A stretch of 64,000 nucleotides of DNA from Trichaptum fuscoviolaceum (lineage: Eukaryota; Basidiomycota; Agaricomycetes; Hymenochaetales; Trichaptaceae): the NCBI GenBank assembly GCA_910574455.1, contig CAJSYZ010000004.1, forward strand, positions 3,544,599 to 3,608,598, read 5' to 3'. The translations under genes were made by a program, and so were the position numbers. The notes under the pieces are model-generated. The model was not told the origin of the DNA. It searched no databases and saw nothing but the letters and a program-made list of their open reading frames with translations. Below are positions 11,301 through 22,169 of this stretch, piece by piece. Each line of letters opens with the position of its first letter. Position 1 is the first letter of the stretch.

Positions 11301-14089
11301 GCGAACGCGCGGGCTAACAGCGCCGAGCGATTGTGAGTTTTGTCCTGTCTCTTCGTTGTATACTTGCTCATATACCACGTAGCTCCTCTTGACTCCCGTC
11401 CACTCATCGTCAGCTTCATGTCGTTATTGCATCTGAAAGCGAGCGTCACCGCCGGATTCCAACTGTTCATATACTCGAACAGACGTTTGCTCCCCCACTC
11501 GCCTGTCTCATGAACCCAATCCTCACACGCTAATCGGAAAGGTGCACGACGTTTACAGACCAGCTTCCCGTTCTTGTTGAATCTTAGGCAAGTCGTTCTC
11601 TTACAAGTGTGCACTTGCTGTGATCTAACGACCGACTTCTCCAATTCGCGCGCTTGCCTCTCAAAGCTCTCCGAATCTGGGTCTGGAGGGCGACTGAATC
11701 CCACTCCACGTTGTCTAGGTGTCGCATCAACCTCCTCCTTTGACCCCAAGCCATCCACATGCGACCGAATGTGCATCGAGATGAATGCCTTCACCTTCTC
11801 CCTGAAACCCTCGTCCTTCAGAAAGCGCTCCATCTCTTCCGCGGTCGGCGCGTCTTTTAGCCATACCATCATATGCAAGTGAAGTGTTCCCCGTCCTTGC
11901 GCCTCCACCACGCCGAAGTACGCTTCCACGGTCCCGAGAGCGCCGACGGAACTGGAAGTCGTGAAGTCCGTTTTTTTCACTCCCCAGAGATGCTCCAGTA
12001 AAACCTTACTCATATAGTTAAACGCCAGTGCCGCTGCGAATGGATCCAGCGCAACATTACGTGCTCTCGTTTGTTCACTTGGACCCGCGGTTGCAGAGAA
12101 CCTGTCCATATCGATGCTCTCTCCGGCGAACACCTGCACCACTGGCTCATCGATGTCGTTCTGATTGACCGTAACGAACAACGCTGAAGGTCCTTTCATC
12201 ATCGTCGTTCCCCACATACACGGAAAGTAACTCGACCGCCTTGCGTCCGATCCCGTTACCTTTGCACTGGCAGAGAACAAGTTCGCCTTAAGGAGAGCTA
12301 CTCGGCGATCGCTGACTGGCACATTTCGACTTTCCTCCTCTTCCGCCTTCTGCAAGTCGGCTAACGTTAGGGTCTGCAAGAGTTGCGAGTGCCTATCGAA
12401 GTCCTTCCGTTTCATCTGCACGCGAGCGCTCCTCATGACTTCCCGCCTCTGCTCGATTCCGAACGCGACGAAGTAGAACGAATGATGGTGTCGAAAGCGC
12501 TTGTCACAATATTCCAGACACCATCGTACGTGCTCAAGGAAACCCACGTCCGCTTCTCTGGCAGCTTCAATTCCTCCCACACCGTATGGAAATAATGTCG
12601 GGAAACAGGCTGCCAATGGGTTACGTCCATCGCCATTCACGGGTGACCCATCCAATGTACGCCCGAAAGTCGAGAGCGCTCGTCGACCATGCCTCACTGC
12701 ATAACCGCCTTCGCGTTCATCACCACCCGCATTCGCGAGCGCCCACATCATGAGTTCCGACGAACTCAACGTACTCATTACGGTATCGTGCACCCCCAAG
12801 TGTTGCAACGGCACGACGTCCGGTTCCAGTACCCCTTTGAAAATGTAAGTAATCCTCTTCCACACGGCAGTGACGAATACTTACCTGTTGAGTTCGCTTC
12901 CGCGCGTTGCTCATCTTCACTACCGTCCTCATCTTCTAGGTCATCGAGCGAACGAGTCTCGCCATCCTCAAACGTCTCGTCCGTTCCGTCTGGCACGTAC
13001 CCTGCACGTTCCTCGTCTACGACAGTTCCGTTCCTTTCGTGCATTACTGTGCTAAGAATCTCCATCGGCACACCATCTTCCGGCAAAGCGCGCAAATTCA
13101 CTTCCGCGATATCCATATGAGAATACATTGCATTATTCGCCTTCAGCCACCGTAACGCGCCATGCACTCGCACTCGCCGCACACGGAATGTCGACTTCAA
13201 CCAGCGCTTGGGAAGTCTGCCCACGCCCACAAATGTGACAGCAATTACTGACGCCAACACACTCAGTGGTCGTGGCAGCATCCGTCCTTCCAACATGGAC
13301 AAGACCTGCTCATTGTTCAAAGGAAATGTCGTCACATTGCCCGCCAAGCCGCTCTGCAGCATATCCGGATCCCCAACGTGTCCATTCCGCGGGAAAAGCT
13401 TGAAAACATAACAGCGGGCGAATTGCAAGGCAATCAGCATCTGCTCCGGCACCGTCAAGCCCTGCAGCTCCTCAGGCACACCCGACCCACATGTCGTTAG
13501 CCAACGCGAGCCGTGGTCGTTTAGCGTTCTTGAGTGAACTGTCGCAATCTTCGCATATGCTTCCCAAGGCGCCGCCTGCACTGCTCCTCACATACCGCGT
13601 CTCCAGCAGCATTCCCTCAAACAGACGGTGAGCTGCGTGCGACTGAGCCGGTGCCAGTCGTTCCTTACACGGTAGATCCGTAAGCAGGATGTCCTTGCAC
13701 TGCGACCCAAACCTTTCACGCGCACAAACGACGCACACCACGCGACAAATTCGCTCATTGGAAGTCGCAGCACGCACCGCTCGTAGCGAGTTCGCCCACT
13801 GCTCTCGCGTTGGCAGGTCCATATATCGCTCGGGGTTCCGGTCATACTCTTGACGGCGCCGGGCGTGTCCTTCCAATGTTCCCCGCGTGCCAGACACAGT
13901 CGGCTCCGATCGCCTTGCGCGCGCTCGTTTCTCCCTCGCCAATCTCACGAGCAACGCCTTCGAGTCATCATCCATGACGGCGATCTCTAACTCAAGCTCT
14001 CGTCGCCGACGCTGCGCCTCCATGGAAAAGGTCCCTGCTGGAAAAGCCCCAATGACTTCGCCAGCTGTTAGGTTTACCCACCTGGACAT
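8379..14089 (-). mobile_element. Helitron transposase (Rep/HUH nuclease plus Pif1-type helicase), one frameshift
   Basis: Coding blocks on the minus strand are 14089-12885, 12834-11009 and 10958-8379, joined by two 50-bp introns that keep the frame, for about 1870 residues. The order is a basic N-terminus, a Cys-rich patch (ICRVVCVVCARERFG, then CEDCDSSL), DUF6570 (EQMLIALQFARCY) and the Helitron Rep domain. The Rep domain has FVTVNQND, the HUH motif GRGTLHLHMMVW and the two-tyrosine motif WYMSKYTTKRQDK. A SF1B helicase follows, with Walker A GEGGVGKS, Walker B FLIVDEVSM, YAFTDYRAQGQT and VALSRS. This is the full set for rolling-circle transposition. An extra G in the GGG at 13481-13483 shifts the frame between DMWVG and VPEELQG; it is either an inactivating change or a sequence error. 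Termini were not located. Confidence 0.92.
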
Positions 14090-14918
14090 TGCTTTCGGAG
14101 GTCTACAATCGCAGACCTCTTCCTAATTCTCCCTCTAATTCCAAAGCACCTTGCCCCACATGCTGCCAGTCCCGTGAACTCTGCGAGAGTCCCAATACCC
14201 GTAAGAATGTGGTCGTACAGCCGACGTTCCTAGGTCTGTCATTCCGTATCCAACTCAGATCTCGATTTCATCTCATTCAAATCTAGACGCCACATCTAAC
14301 ACACGACCACGGTCCCGGACCCCGCTCTACGCGTGCGCGTCGGGCAACACGCTGCGCTTGCGCGATCTCGCTCCCACTTACTTCTGTGCCTGAACAAGAT
14401 CGCGACGTCCGCCACAACGCACGACATTCGTGCAACCGGGCACTTGGCGCTCGTTCCAGGCGCTGGGTACATCCAGTAATGAATTGCTTCGCAAGATCGA
14501 CAATGTCCTGCTGCAGCACATCTTCCCTCACTCCTTCGCCTTCTCCAGGCTATCGTCGGCAGCCGTTCGCTCTCCTGCGCCAGATCGATTTCTCCGATCT
14601 CACGGCCTTCAGCGCTCCCGCAATCACCACTCGCGTCAGATCGTGCAGACTCTGATGCGCTGACAGCCTGAATTGCTGCAGCGCGTTTCCTTGCAATCCC
14701 AAGCCTTGCCTGCAAGTAGCACTAGCCTTGGTAGCTGCTGACATGTCTCACATACGCAGAACTTACTCTACAGAGTTCGATCTCTACCATCTTCTCACTC
14801 CGTCTTTCCAGTCAGCCTTTCCCTCAACGCTTAAAAAGCGCAGTCCTCTCTTTCGATTCCACTCAGTTTCCCCTCACTCGTTCACGTCTACGAAGCGCAC
14901 TCGGTCAACACACTCGCC
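14090..14918. other. Divergent spacer between Helitron gene and 14.9-kb gene
   Basis: About 830 bp lie between two divergent starts. Minus-strand open frames (for example 14715-14296) are rich in Arg, Ala and Cys (GHCRSCEAIHYW, WSCVRCGV). They could include an upstream exon of the Helitron gene, but I cannot build a convincing splice model. The pyrimidine-rich stretch before 14919 looks like a promoter or 5' UTR. Confidence 0.4.
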
Positions 14919-16064
14919 ATGACTACACCTTATACTCCAGCCCTTGAACAAGGTTCTGAGGACGAGCACACTGTGTCCAATGCCCTAGCCTCATGCATCC
15001 GACGACCTCAGCACTTTGCTCGAGGACACACGCAACCACCCGAACTACTTAGGCAACCTCAACTTCTCCTCTGAGTCGCACACAGCCCTCTTCCACTCCG
15101 GGCCCAGAATCAAGTTCGTCTCCACTACGGCCACTGGCGACGACGCTCAGACTCCCCTGACTGGCGTCGTGATCGCCAAGATACTCGACCACAACAGCTG
15201 GTACAACCCCGAAGGCACTTGGGGTCGACCTGGCATCACTAACCAGTTTCCCGTTCCCGTGTCCAAGTCGCAGATTCGCTTCCTAATCTGCGGTGTAGAC
15301 GCCAGCGACGGTAGCGCCTTCCAGGACGTCGTTTCGGATCAGGACTACGATCACTTGGTCTCCAACGTGAAGAAGCTGCAGGAACGCTCCTTTGATGTCT
15401 TCAAGAAGACCCTGAAGAAACCGGAGTTCCGTCTCCCTTTCAGCAAGGGTTCCAACTTCCTTTCCGTCGGACACAAGCTCCTTGTTGTGAGCAATCAGTA
15501 TTCTACTGCACAGTCGTCTGTACTAACATTAACATCAGGACCGTCAAGCAGACGATAGCGAGGACGACGACGATGACGATGACGACAATGAAGAGCACTC
15601 GCAATCAGCCACTTCCGACACAGAGTCGGAAAACCTTGTCACTACTGGTCTGTCAATTTCATGTAGTCGCTTTTCATTACTAACGTATCGCCTCTCTCCA
15701 AGGCAAGAAAGCGAAGGCTGTTCACAACGAGTTCACCTTCGACGGCTATCCCGCTTGCAGGGCCTGGAAGAAGGAGGCGCAAGTGCTGAAGGCGACGCAC
15801 AAACTGCAGGCCTTGCGAGCGTACGACGAAGCCGGGCTTCCCATCAAGCCCTCACTTTACCGCCGCGTCTTGCCCGGTTCTGTCGTCAGGCTATCCCTTA
15901 CCTTCCAAGCATTCGCGATTGGTACTCGCGTCTTCGCGCTCACGTGCGAAATTCAGGAGCTCCACATCCTTCAGCGCGGAAAGCCTGTCAGGAGCTCTCA
16001 GGAGAAGCGTAAGTTCGAGGACGCCGTTTCCGACAGGAAGATGGCGAAGAAGGTGAAGGCATAA
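14919..16064 (+). CDS. Putative OB-fold ssDNA-binding-like protein beside the Helitron
   Basis: Exons are 14919-15486, 15539-15647 and 15703-16064, with introns of 52 and 55 bp. The start MTTPYTPALEQGSEDEHTVS and the downstream frame (SDDLSTLLEDTRNHPNYLG) are out of register by one base near 14993, so one indel must be assumed. The N-terminal half is a globular domain (KFVSTTATGDD, SQIRFLICGVDAS). A very acidic linker (SEDDDDDDDD) follows, then a C-terminal segment VLPGSVVRLSLTFQAFAIG...VFALTCEIQELHIL with the alternating pattern of an OB-fold barrel, and a basic tail (DRKMAKKVKA). That pattern suggests single-strand DNA binding, useful to a rolling-circle element; plant Helitrons can carry RPA-like genes. 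This is inference from pattern only. The family is not certain. Confidence 0.5.
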
Positions 16065-16281
16065 CTCAATTTCACCCATATCAATAGACGTCGTTCATGC
16101 AACCCATTCCATTTCCCTGTTATCTGTCTCCTTTTCCCTTCGTCAAAAAACACCTTAAAAATTGTGTTTCCCTCCTTGTCTCGGTTTCGAATGAGTCATA
16201 AATTACGGTTTTGTACAATAACTCTATATGCCATCTACTCATTTCAATTAAACCGTATGAAATCAATGTTGCGTGACCGGC

Positions 16282-16507
16282 CGAGCGCGTGTATCGCTGG
16301 TATCGACTGCCTACGACCATAGGCGTTTGTACCGACTGTCTGTGAATGAATCGGATGACATCGGACTCTTCATCGAAGGCCGCAGACAGTTAAAGCATGA
16401 CTTTCAAATAGGCTCATGGGTGAAGATTGTGCGCGGCTTCTGGAACGGCGACATTGCGCGCGTATACCAGGCGAAGATGGGGACGGACGTGATCGTCCTG
16501 CAAGTCG
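16282..16507 (+). pseudogene. Inverted copy of part of the Spt5-like gene
   Basis: The stretch encodes RARVSLVSTAYDHRRLYRLS through GSWVKIVRGFWNGDIARVYQ and stops matching after VLQVG. It matches the reverse complement of about 4108-3883 at roughly 94% by eye, covering the end of the NGN domain and the KOW motif. No start, no flanking Spt5 exons and no continuing frame exist, so it is a gene fragment. It lies on the far side of the Helitron from its source and in the opposite orientation. Confidence 0.85.
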
Positions 16508-17306
16508 GTGACCGAAAGAAAAAAGACCCCGTGACATTTACTAGTAAGAACTCGAAGGCGACTCGAACACGCAGCTTTGACCGAAAAAAAACTGCTAGTT
16601 ACCGTTACACCATACACACATAACATTCTTTCAAGAACTTAATTACACATTAATTTGAAGTTGTTTAACGATACTTTCCCTTCAGCATTTCGCACGCGCG
16701 ATTACTCATTCGATCGGAAACTGCCCCTATTACCTTCCCAATTCGCTACGCCCTATTTCCCAGTGCAATTTCCGTGTCGCTTGAAACCGTCGTCAGCAAA
16801 GAAACTCCCTAGCCCTTGATAACCCAGAGCGTGCCAGGGAGCTTGCCACAGCGGTGGCCCATCTGGAATGTAAAATATATTTCCCTTAATGTTTCTGCTG
16901 TTTTGAAATGGCGTAAGAACGTCCTGGGAAGAATTTGCAACCAAGAACTCTCTTTTACATACCGACTTAATTCCTTCTTTCTTCAGTTTCTCGCCTGTTA
17001 AGTGCGAACACACCGATGGGATGGTCTCGGGGTGTCAAATGGTCACTTGTAGATCGGCTGCTTCTGTACTAGAATTGCCGGCTGAAATTTGGCGCTTGTG
17101 GATGTGTGAGAGAATGTGGGGTTTCGACGGCTAGGCCGGACGAGCTACGGTCACTGGCACGGTGGGCCCGGGCACCGGGGTTCCAACACCGGCAGCAGGC
17201 AAAGGAGATAAAACATCACGTGATGTCGACGCGTTCTGGTTTGAGGCTGTCAGGGACGCGTCCTGAACTTCATAGCCGACCACGACAAACGTAAAACAGA
17301 TTCAAC
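16508..17306. other. Intergenic, includes kinesin promoter
   Basis: No gene seen. The left half is AT-rich. The right half (17040-17306) is GC-richer and is the likely promoter and 5' UTR of the kinesin gene. Confidence 0.45.
17214..17225. promoter_or_regulatory. Palindromic CACGTG (E-box type) site
   Basis: CATCACGTGATG is a perfect 12-bp palindrome centred on CACGTG, about 80 bp before the kinesin start codon. bHLH factors of the Cbf1/USF type bind CACGTG. Function is inferred from motif and position only. Confidence 0.4.
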
Positions 17307-19962
17307 ATGTCGCGGCTTCCACGCTTACACTCATCACCAGAAAGACTTCCTCCTGCATCCTCGTCTTCGACGCTGCCTGGGCTGTCAGCAATGAGCCACA
17401 TTACAACAAGAGGGACGAAACCCGTCATGAGCAATAGCACGAATATACTCAAGCGCAAGGCGGATAGGGATGAGGAAGATGAGGCGGCGGATCAACCATG
17501 CAAACTTCCTGCGATAACGGGCGGGATTCAGAGGAATGGGTTTGGAGGTCCACTGCGCCCATCGCGCACGGCGACGAATTTGCCACACGCGAAGGGCGCT
17601 AGCAATGGGGCACCACCACCCTTGTCGAAGTCGACTGGCCCGACTTTAAATTCAAAGACACGGGCTACAAGTGCACCTCCGAAGACTATTGGAGGTCTTC
17701 GGCCCCCAACGACAAGTACGGCGATGCGTGGCCGTGCAAATCTTGGAAGGAGCGTCTCTGGAGGGCCGTCAAGACCCGGGCCATCTGGTGGGATCACCGA
17801 TACACGATTTCAGGCCCTTCAAGAGCAGGTATCTTCAATCGAGGCTGCGCGGGCAGCTGATGCTGCGAGACTGGCTTCTGAGATGGAAGAAGAACGCGCA
17901 AAAGTGGCCGAACTACAAGCAAACCAGGATGCTCTATCAAAGGAACTGGTGGAGAAGGAGACAGCACGTCGGCGAGAGCTCAACAACGTCTCGGAAGAAA
18001 TTGATGAACTAAAGAGGAGACATAGCAGGGAAATTGAAGAGCTCCAACGACGGCATTCTCGGGAGATTGAAGAGCTAGAAACAAGCAGCAAACGAAGGGA
18101 ACGTGACAAAGACCGAGAGCTAAGGGACGCCAAGGAAGACCTTCGTATCGCTCAAACTGATTTAGAGAGAGAAAGAACATCTGTAACCTCTCTGAAAGCA
18201 ACCGTCGAGCACCAGGCCAATGCTCACATCACTCTGACCACACAAGTTAGCTCCTTACAAGCTCAACTTTCTGCTCTCAATGCGACATTGGAATGCAAGG
18301 TTGCCGATGCCTCCGGACTCCGTCTTGAACTCGAAGATGCTCGGAAACGTGTTCTGGAGCTCGAAGATGAACTTAGAGAAGCCGAGATGATCCGCAGGAA
18401 GCTTCACAATACCGTGCAAGAATTAAAGGGTAACATCCGGGTGTTCTGTCGTGTTCGCCCGATCTTGCCTTCTGACCTGCCTTCTGATATTGCGCGCTCC
18501 ATCTCGAGCTCGTCACTCGTGATGCTATCCAATCCCAACAGCCCGACTCCTGATGAGCTTGAGCAGCTGAAAGGAGATTGTATGGCCAGAATTGAGTTCC
18601 CCGATAAGAGGGATCATAAGGAGATTGTCTTGAGTTCCGTAAGTGAAAATGCAATGGGCCAGGAGCGACAAGAGACGTGGAACTTCAGTTTCGACAGAGT
18701 ATGTGTCTTGATTGCTGATTTCGTAGAGCTCCAATTTACATGTGTTGCAGGTTTTCGAACCTCCTTCAACGCAAGGCGAGGTTTTCGAGGAAATATCTCA
18801 ATTAGCACAGAGTTGTATAGACGGTTATAACGTGTGTATATTCGCATACGGTCAAACTGGTAGTGGAAAGGTATGTGATATCGCATATCGGTCCCGAATG
18901 CATACTAATAACGTGGAATGTAGTCTTTCACAATGGAAGGAGGGTCGGTGAGTTAGCATGTGTGATTTTTGTGAACGATCTTCTCTAACTTTTCCCTACA
19001 GACCGAAGACTCAGCGGGCATGATCCCTCGTGCTGTCGAAACCGTCTTCCGAGTGGCTCAAGATATGGAAAATAAGGGATGGGAATATAAGATAGAAGGT
19101 CAATTCCTCGAAATCGTGAGTCTTTTTCAGCTCTGTTTGATTTATTGCTAAACTATTGTAGTATAACGAGACCATCAACGATCTCCTCGGAAAGGGAGAA
19201 TTCGACAAAAAGAAGCATGAGATCAAGCATGAGAAGAACTCCACAAGAGTGACAGACGTTGTTGTTGGTAAAGCATACTTCTTTTTAAGCACGAAAGGAG
19301 TGCTCGCCTAAACTTAAATTATCGCAGTTCCGCTAAAGTCCCCGAGCCAAGTACGGTCCTTGCTATCAATCGCTCATTCGCGACGAACTGTTGCTTCGAC
19401 TTTAATGAATGAACGATCATCGCGCTCCCATTCCGTGTTCACTCTACGGATCTCTGGTGCAAACTCCCATAGTGGAGAGTCGTGTGAGGGATCCCTAAAT
19501 CTCGTCGACCTTGCTGGCTCCGAGCGCTTAAATAGCAGTGGTGCTGGAAGTGACAAAGACCGCCTAAAGGAGACGCAAAGCATTAACAAAAGCTTGAGTG
19601 CTCTGGCAGATGTCATTGCCGCCTTGGGAGAGAAGGGGGAGAAGGCAGACAAGCATATTCCTTACCGAAACTCAAAGCTCACTTATCTCCTACAAAACTC
19701 GTTGAGTGGGAACTCCAAAACTTTGGTGAGTAGGAACTGCCACTTGTCTATTCCATTTCCATACTAACCATTCTCCCGTAAAAAGATGGTTCTCAACCTG
19801 TCGCCCCTTGCAGCGCATTTGGGTGAAAGCCTATGCTCGTTGCGATTTGCGACGAAGGTGAGCTTGAAAGACCAGCTGCTATATCCAACTAAGCTAATGA
19901 TAAAATAGGTCAACAACACGACCCTCGGGACCGCGAAGAAGCAGCTGAAGGTAACCGCTTAA
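17307..19962 (+). CDS. Kinesin-14 (C-terminal motor, Kar3/Ncd type)
   Basis: Eight exons join in frame: 17307-18698, 18751-18870, 18924-18947, 19002-19115, 19162-19267, 19328-19725, 19786-19857 and 19909-19962, giving 759 residues. Exon 3 is only 24 nt. The N-terminal ~170 residues are basic, Pro/Ser-rich and likely microtubule-binding. A long coiled-coil stalk follows (about 170-375, with repeats [10 protein letters not shown]), then the neck [14 protein letters not shown] typical of minus-end motors. The motor domain is complete: P-loop AYGQTGSGK, switch [11 protein letters not shown], switch [11 protein letters not shown] and the late motifs [14 protein letters not shown] and LRFATKVNNT. 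It should act as a homodimer or heterodimer in spindle assembly and nuclear fusion. All catalytic motifs are intact, so it is a functional host gene. Confidence 0.95.
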
Positions 19963-20238
19963 ACAAAGTCGTTGCGCCCTTATATTGGACGGGTTGTGTA
20001 CAATTCTTGAGTTATTTATCCGTTATGTTTTATATATTGTCACTTCTATTGTTCTGTAGCAAACTTCTGATCCCATAGGGATGTATGTGTGAACAAATGA
20101 TCGACTTTGACCAAGCCCATGTGGATTTTCAGATGCGGTTCTCACGGTTCGACTCTGAAAGATAACACAATTTGTGCACCTTTTCTTCAATCTCTTTCTA
20201 CTTAACGATTGTGTCTAGTAGGTTCGTTTTGGCACTAA

Positions 20239-20834
20239 ATGGGCAAAAGGGAGACCTGGGCACCAGGTGAACTCACCGGTATCAACATCGCTGGAAGAGA
20301 TGCACCTCAGACTCGAAGCTACCGACGGCTCCTAGTGATCACCTCTTTGCTTTGTTCGTCTGCTTATCTTCTGCTTACTTCTCGTGCGGCGACCTACTCG
20401 TCTGCAACACAGCATGACATTGCTACTCCTTTCGACCCACTTTGCTCTCAAGTCGACGCTATAGTGCCTTTTAAACACTCGTCGCTTCTGGGGAAACTTG
20501 ATGAACTGTACCATACGAAGGATTTCCAGCTAAATGCATATGAATCTCTCGGAGGGGCAGTTAGAATTCCGTCAGTCATACAATTCTCGTCACAGAAGTT
20601 ATTTAGACTGATCGGACATCTTCGCAGAACGGAAAGCGAGGACGAAGAGAAATCCCCTACTGAGGATCCAGTTTTCTGGGAAAAGTTCAAGCCGCTTCAC
20701 GAGTACCTTGAAAAACGGTTTCCGTTGATGTATGAGCCTTGCCTTACCAATACCGTATGGATGAACTAACTGACCCACACGTAGGCACTCGCGCCTTGAC
20801 GTAACAAAAGCTAATCAGTATTCCTTAATATATA
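20239..20834 (+). pseudogene. Carboxypeptidase S (M20 family), N-terminal part, broken by insertion
   Basis: Exons are 20239-20570, 20628-20729 and 20785-20834. The protein starts MGKRETWAPGELTG and has one membrane anchor (LLVITSLLCSSAYLLLTS), as in vacuolar Gly-X carboxypeptidase. It continues with the family segments GGAVRIPTESEDE and HEYLEKRFPLMHSRLDVTKA and stops matching after SLIY. The third exon then runs into foreign DNA; the homologous frame resumes at 23671 with TWEGADSSLKPILLTAHQ. Without the insertion the two halves would join in frame, so the break looks recent. The enzyme removes C-terminal residues from peptides in the vacuole. With the insertion in place this copy can give only a membrane-anchored stub unless the insert is spliced out. 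Confidence 0.85.
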
Positions 20835-21654
20835 ATTGCGAACGCTGTGGGTGCACAGCAGAGCCCGCTACCCAGGTTTGTTTTATTTCATTAGATTGAG
20901 AAAGGCATTCTACAGTTGCTCCGCGACGCTGATATCCCCTATTCTTCTTGTATTTCCGGAAATCCTGCGATTGCGGTCATCTCGGTCATTGTTTTCTCAC
21001 AGGACAACTCTTCTTCGATAACAATCTTTCATGCGTTGGTTCATCCAGTTTAGCTATCATAGGACAATGATCAGGATTGTTCGAAGTTCGAACCATCCTT
21101 TCGCTTTGTCTTCAAAACAAATACGGACATATCTATATTGGTGAGTACATTTAAGTTGAACACCAAGCAAATACAACGAAGCTGTAACTTCAAATGGGTT
21201 ACAACAGATTCTAAGGTGTCGCACGGCCTGGCCATCTGTCGATTGATTTCAGTCCAGTACAATTAAAATAGTCATGTTTAACATACCTCGGGTATAAGCA
21301 ACATTCCCTGAACCGAAGTCTTCACAAAATGAATGAAAATGAAACTATGGGTGACTACTTACCGAACAGTATACCTATCCGCCAACCAAGCGAGATAACG
21401 CTAATGAAATGGTCGTGTGTTATTGGACAAAGAAATATGACAAGTTTCGGATCAATCATACCTCAACGCCTAACCCATACCCACCGTGTTCGCACGTACC
21501 GTACTTTCACTGGTCCATGTACCAGTAATATGGCTCTGGGTCGATCCCTTCACGCTTGTAGCCAGCCAGCAGCTCTTCAGTGTCCGCAATCCTCATGGAT
21601 CCACCTTCAAGAGAGGTCCATTCTCATGTTTTCGCGACGACCATAAAAAAGTAT

Positions 21655-22040
21655 CAAGACGCACCAACAATCTCTCCCACCCCAGGCATGAGAAGATCAC
21701 AACTCTCGGTGAACACCTTTCCACCTTGTTCTCCAGAGTATGGCATCTTTTTCATGTAGAAGGCCTTCAGTTCCGCAGGGAAGCGCCGCTCAGCGGCTTC
21801 AGCAATATCTTCGCTAACGACGTGATCGACCATCTTGGGATTGCCTTTGTCGTCTTTGATGACGTTGCCCTCAGCATCCTCTTCTTCATGCTGGATACCA
21901 TGGTCGTTAAGCAAACTAATAGCATCCACATATGCTAGTCGCATGAATGGCCGTGACGGAGCTTGGAAAGAAGGGTTCAATTGCTTGATGAGTGCGGCTG
22001 CTTCTCGTTCGGCGAGTAGCTTGTCTACAGTGTTGCAGAT
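21655..22040 (-). pseudogene. Asparaginyl-tRNA synthetase fragment
   Basis: From a splice acceptor at about 22040 the minus strand reads ICNTVDKLLAEREAAALIKQ, RPFMRLAYVDAISLLNDHGI, RRFPAELKAFYMKKMP and VFTESCDLLMPGVGEIVGAS, then a stop. These are in-order pieces of the class II catalytic domain of asparaginyl-tRNA synthetase, ending just before motif 3. The N-terminal anticodon-binding domain and the C-terminal ~80 residues are missing. About 125 residues are retained without a stop, consistent with recent capture. Confidence 0.88.
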
Positions 22041-22169
22041 CTGGTAGAAGATGTGAACAAATGTGAATTTTCACCGGCCTGTAGGTTCTTGTATACATGT
22101 CGCGAGAACTACACGACGTCCACAAGAGGATTCATGCTTGTAACACCTTGCTATAGATCTCCAAAATTA

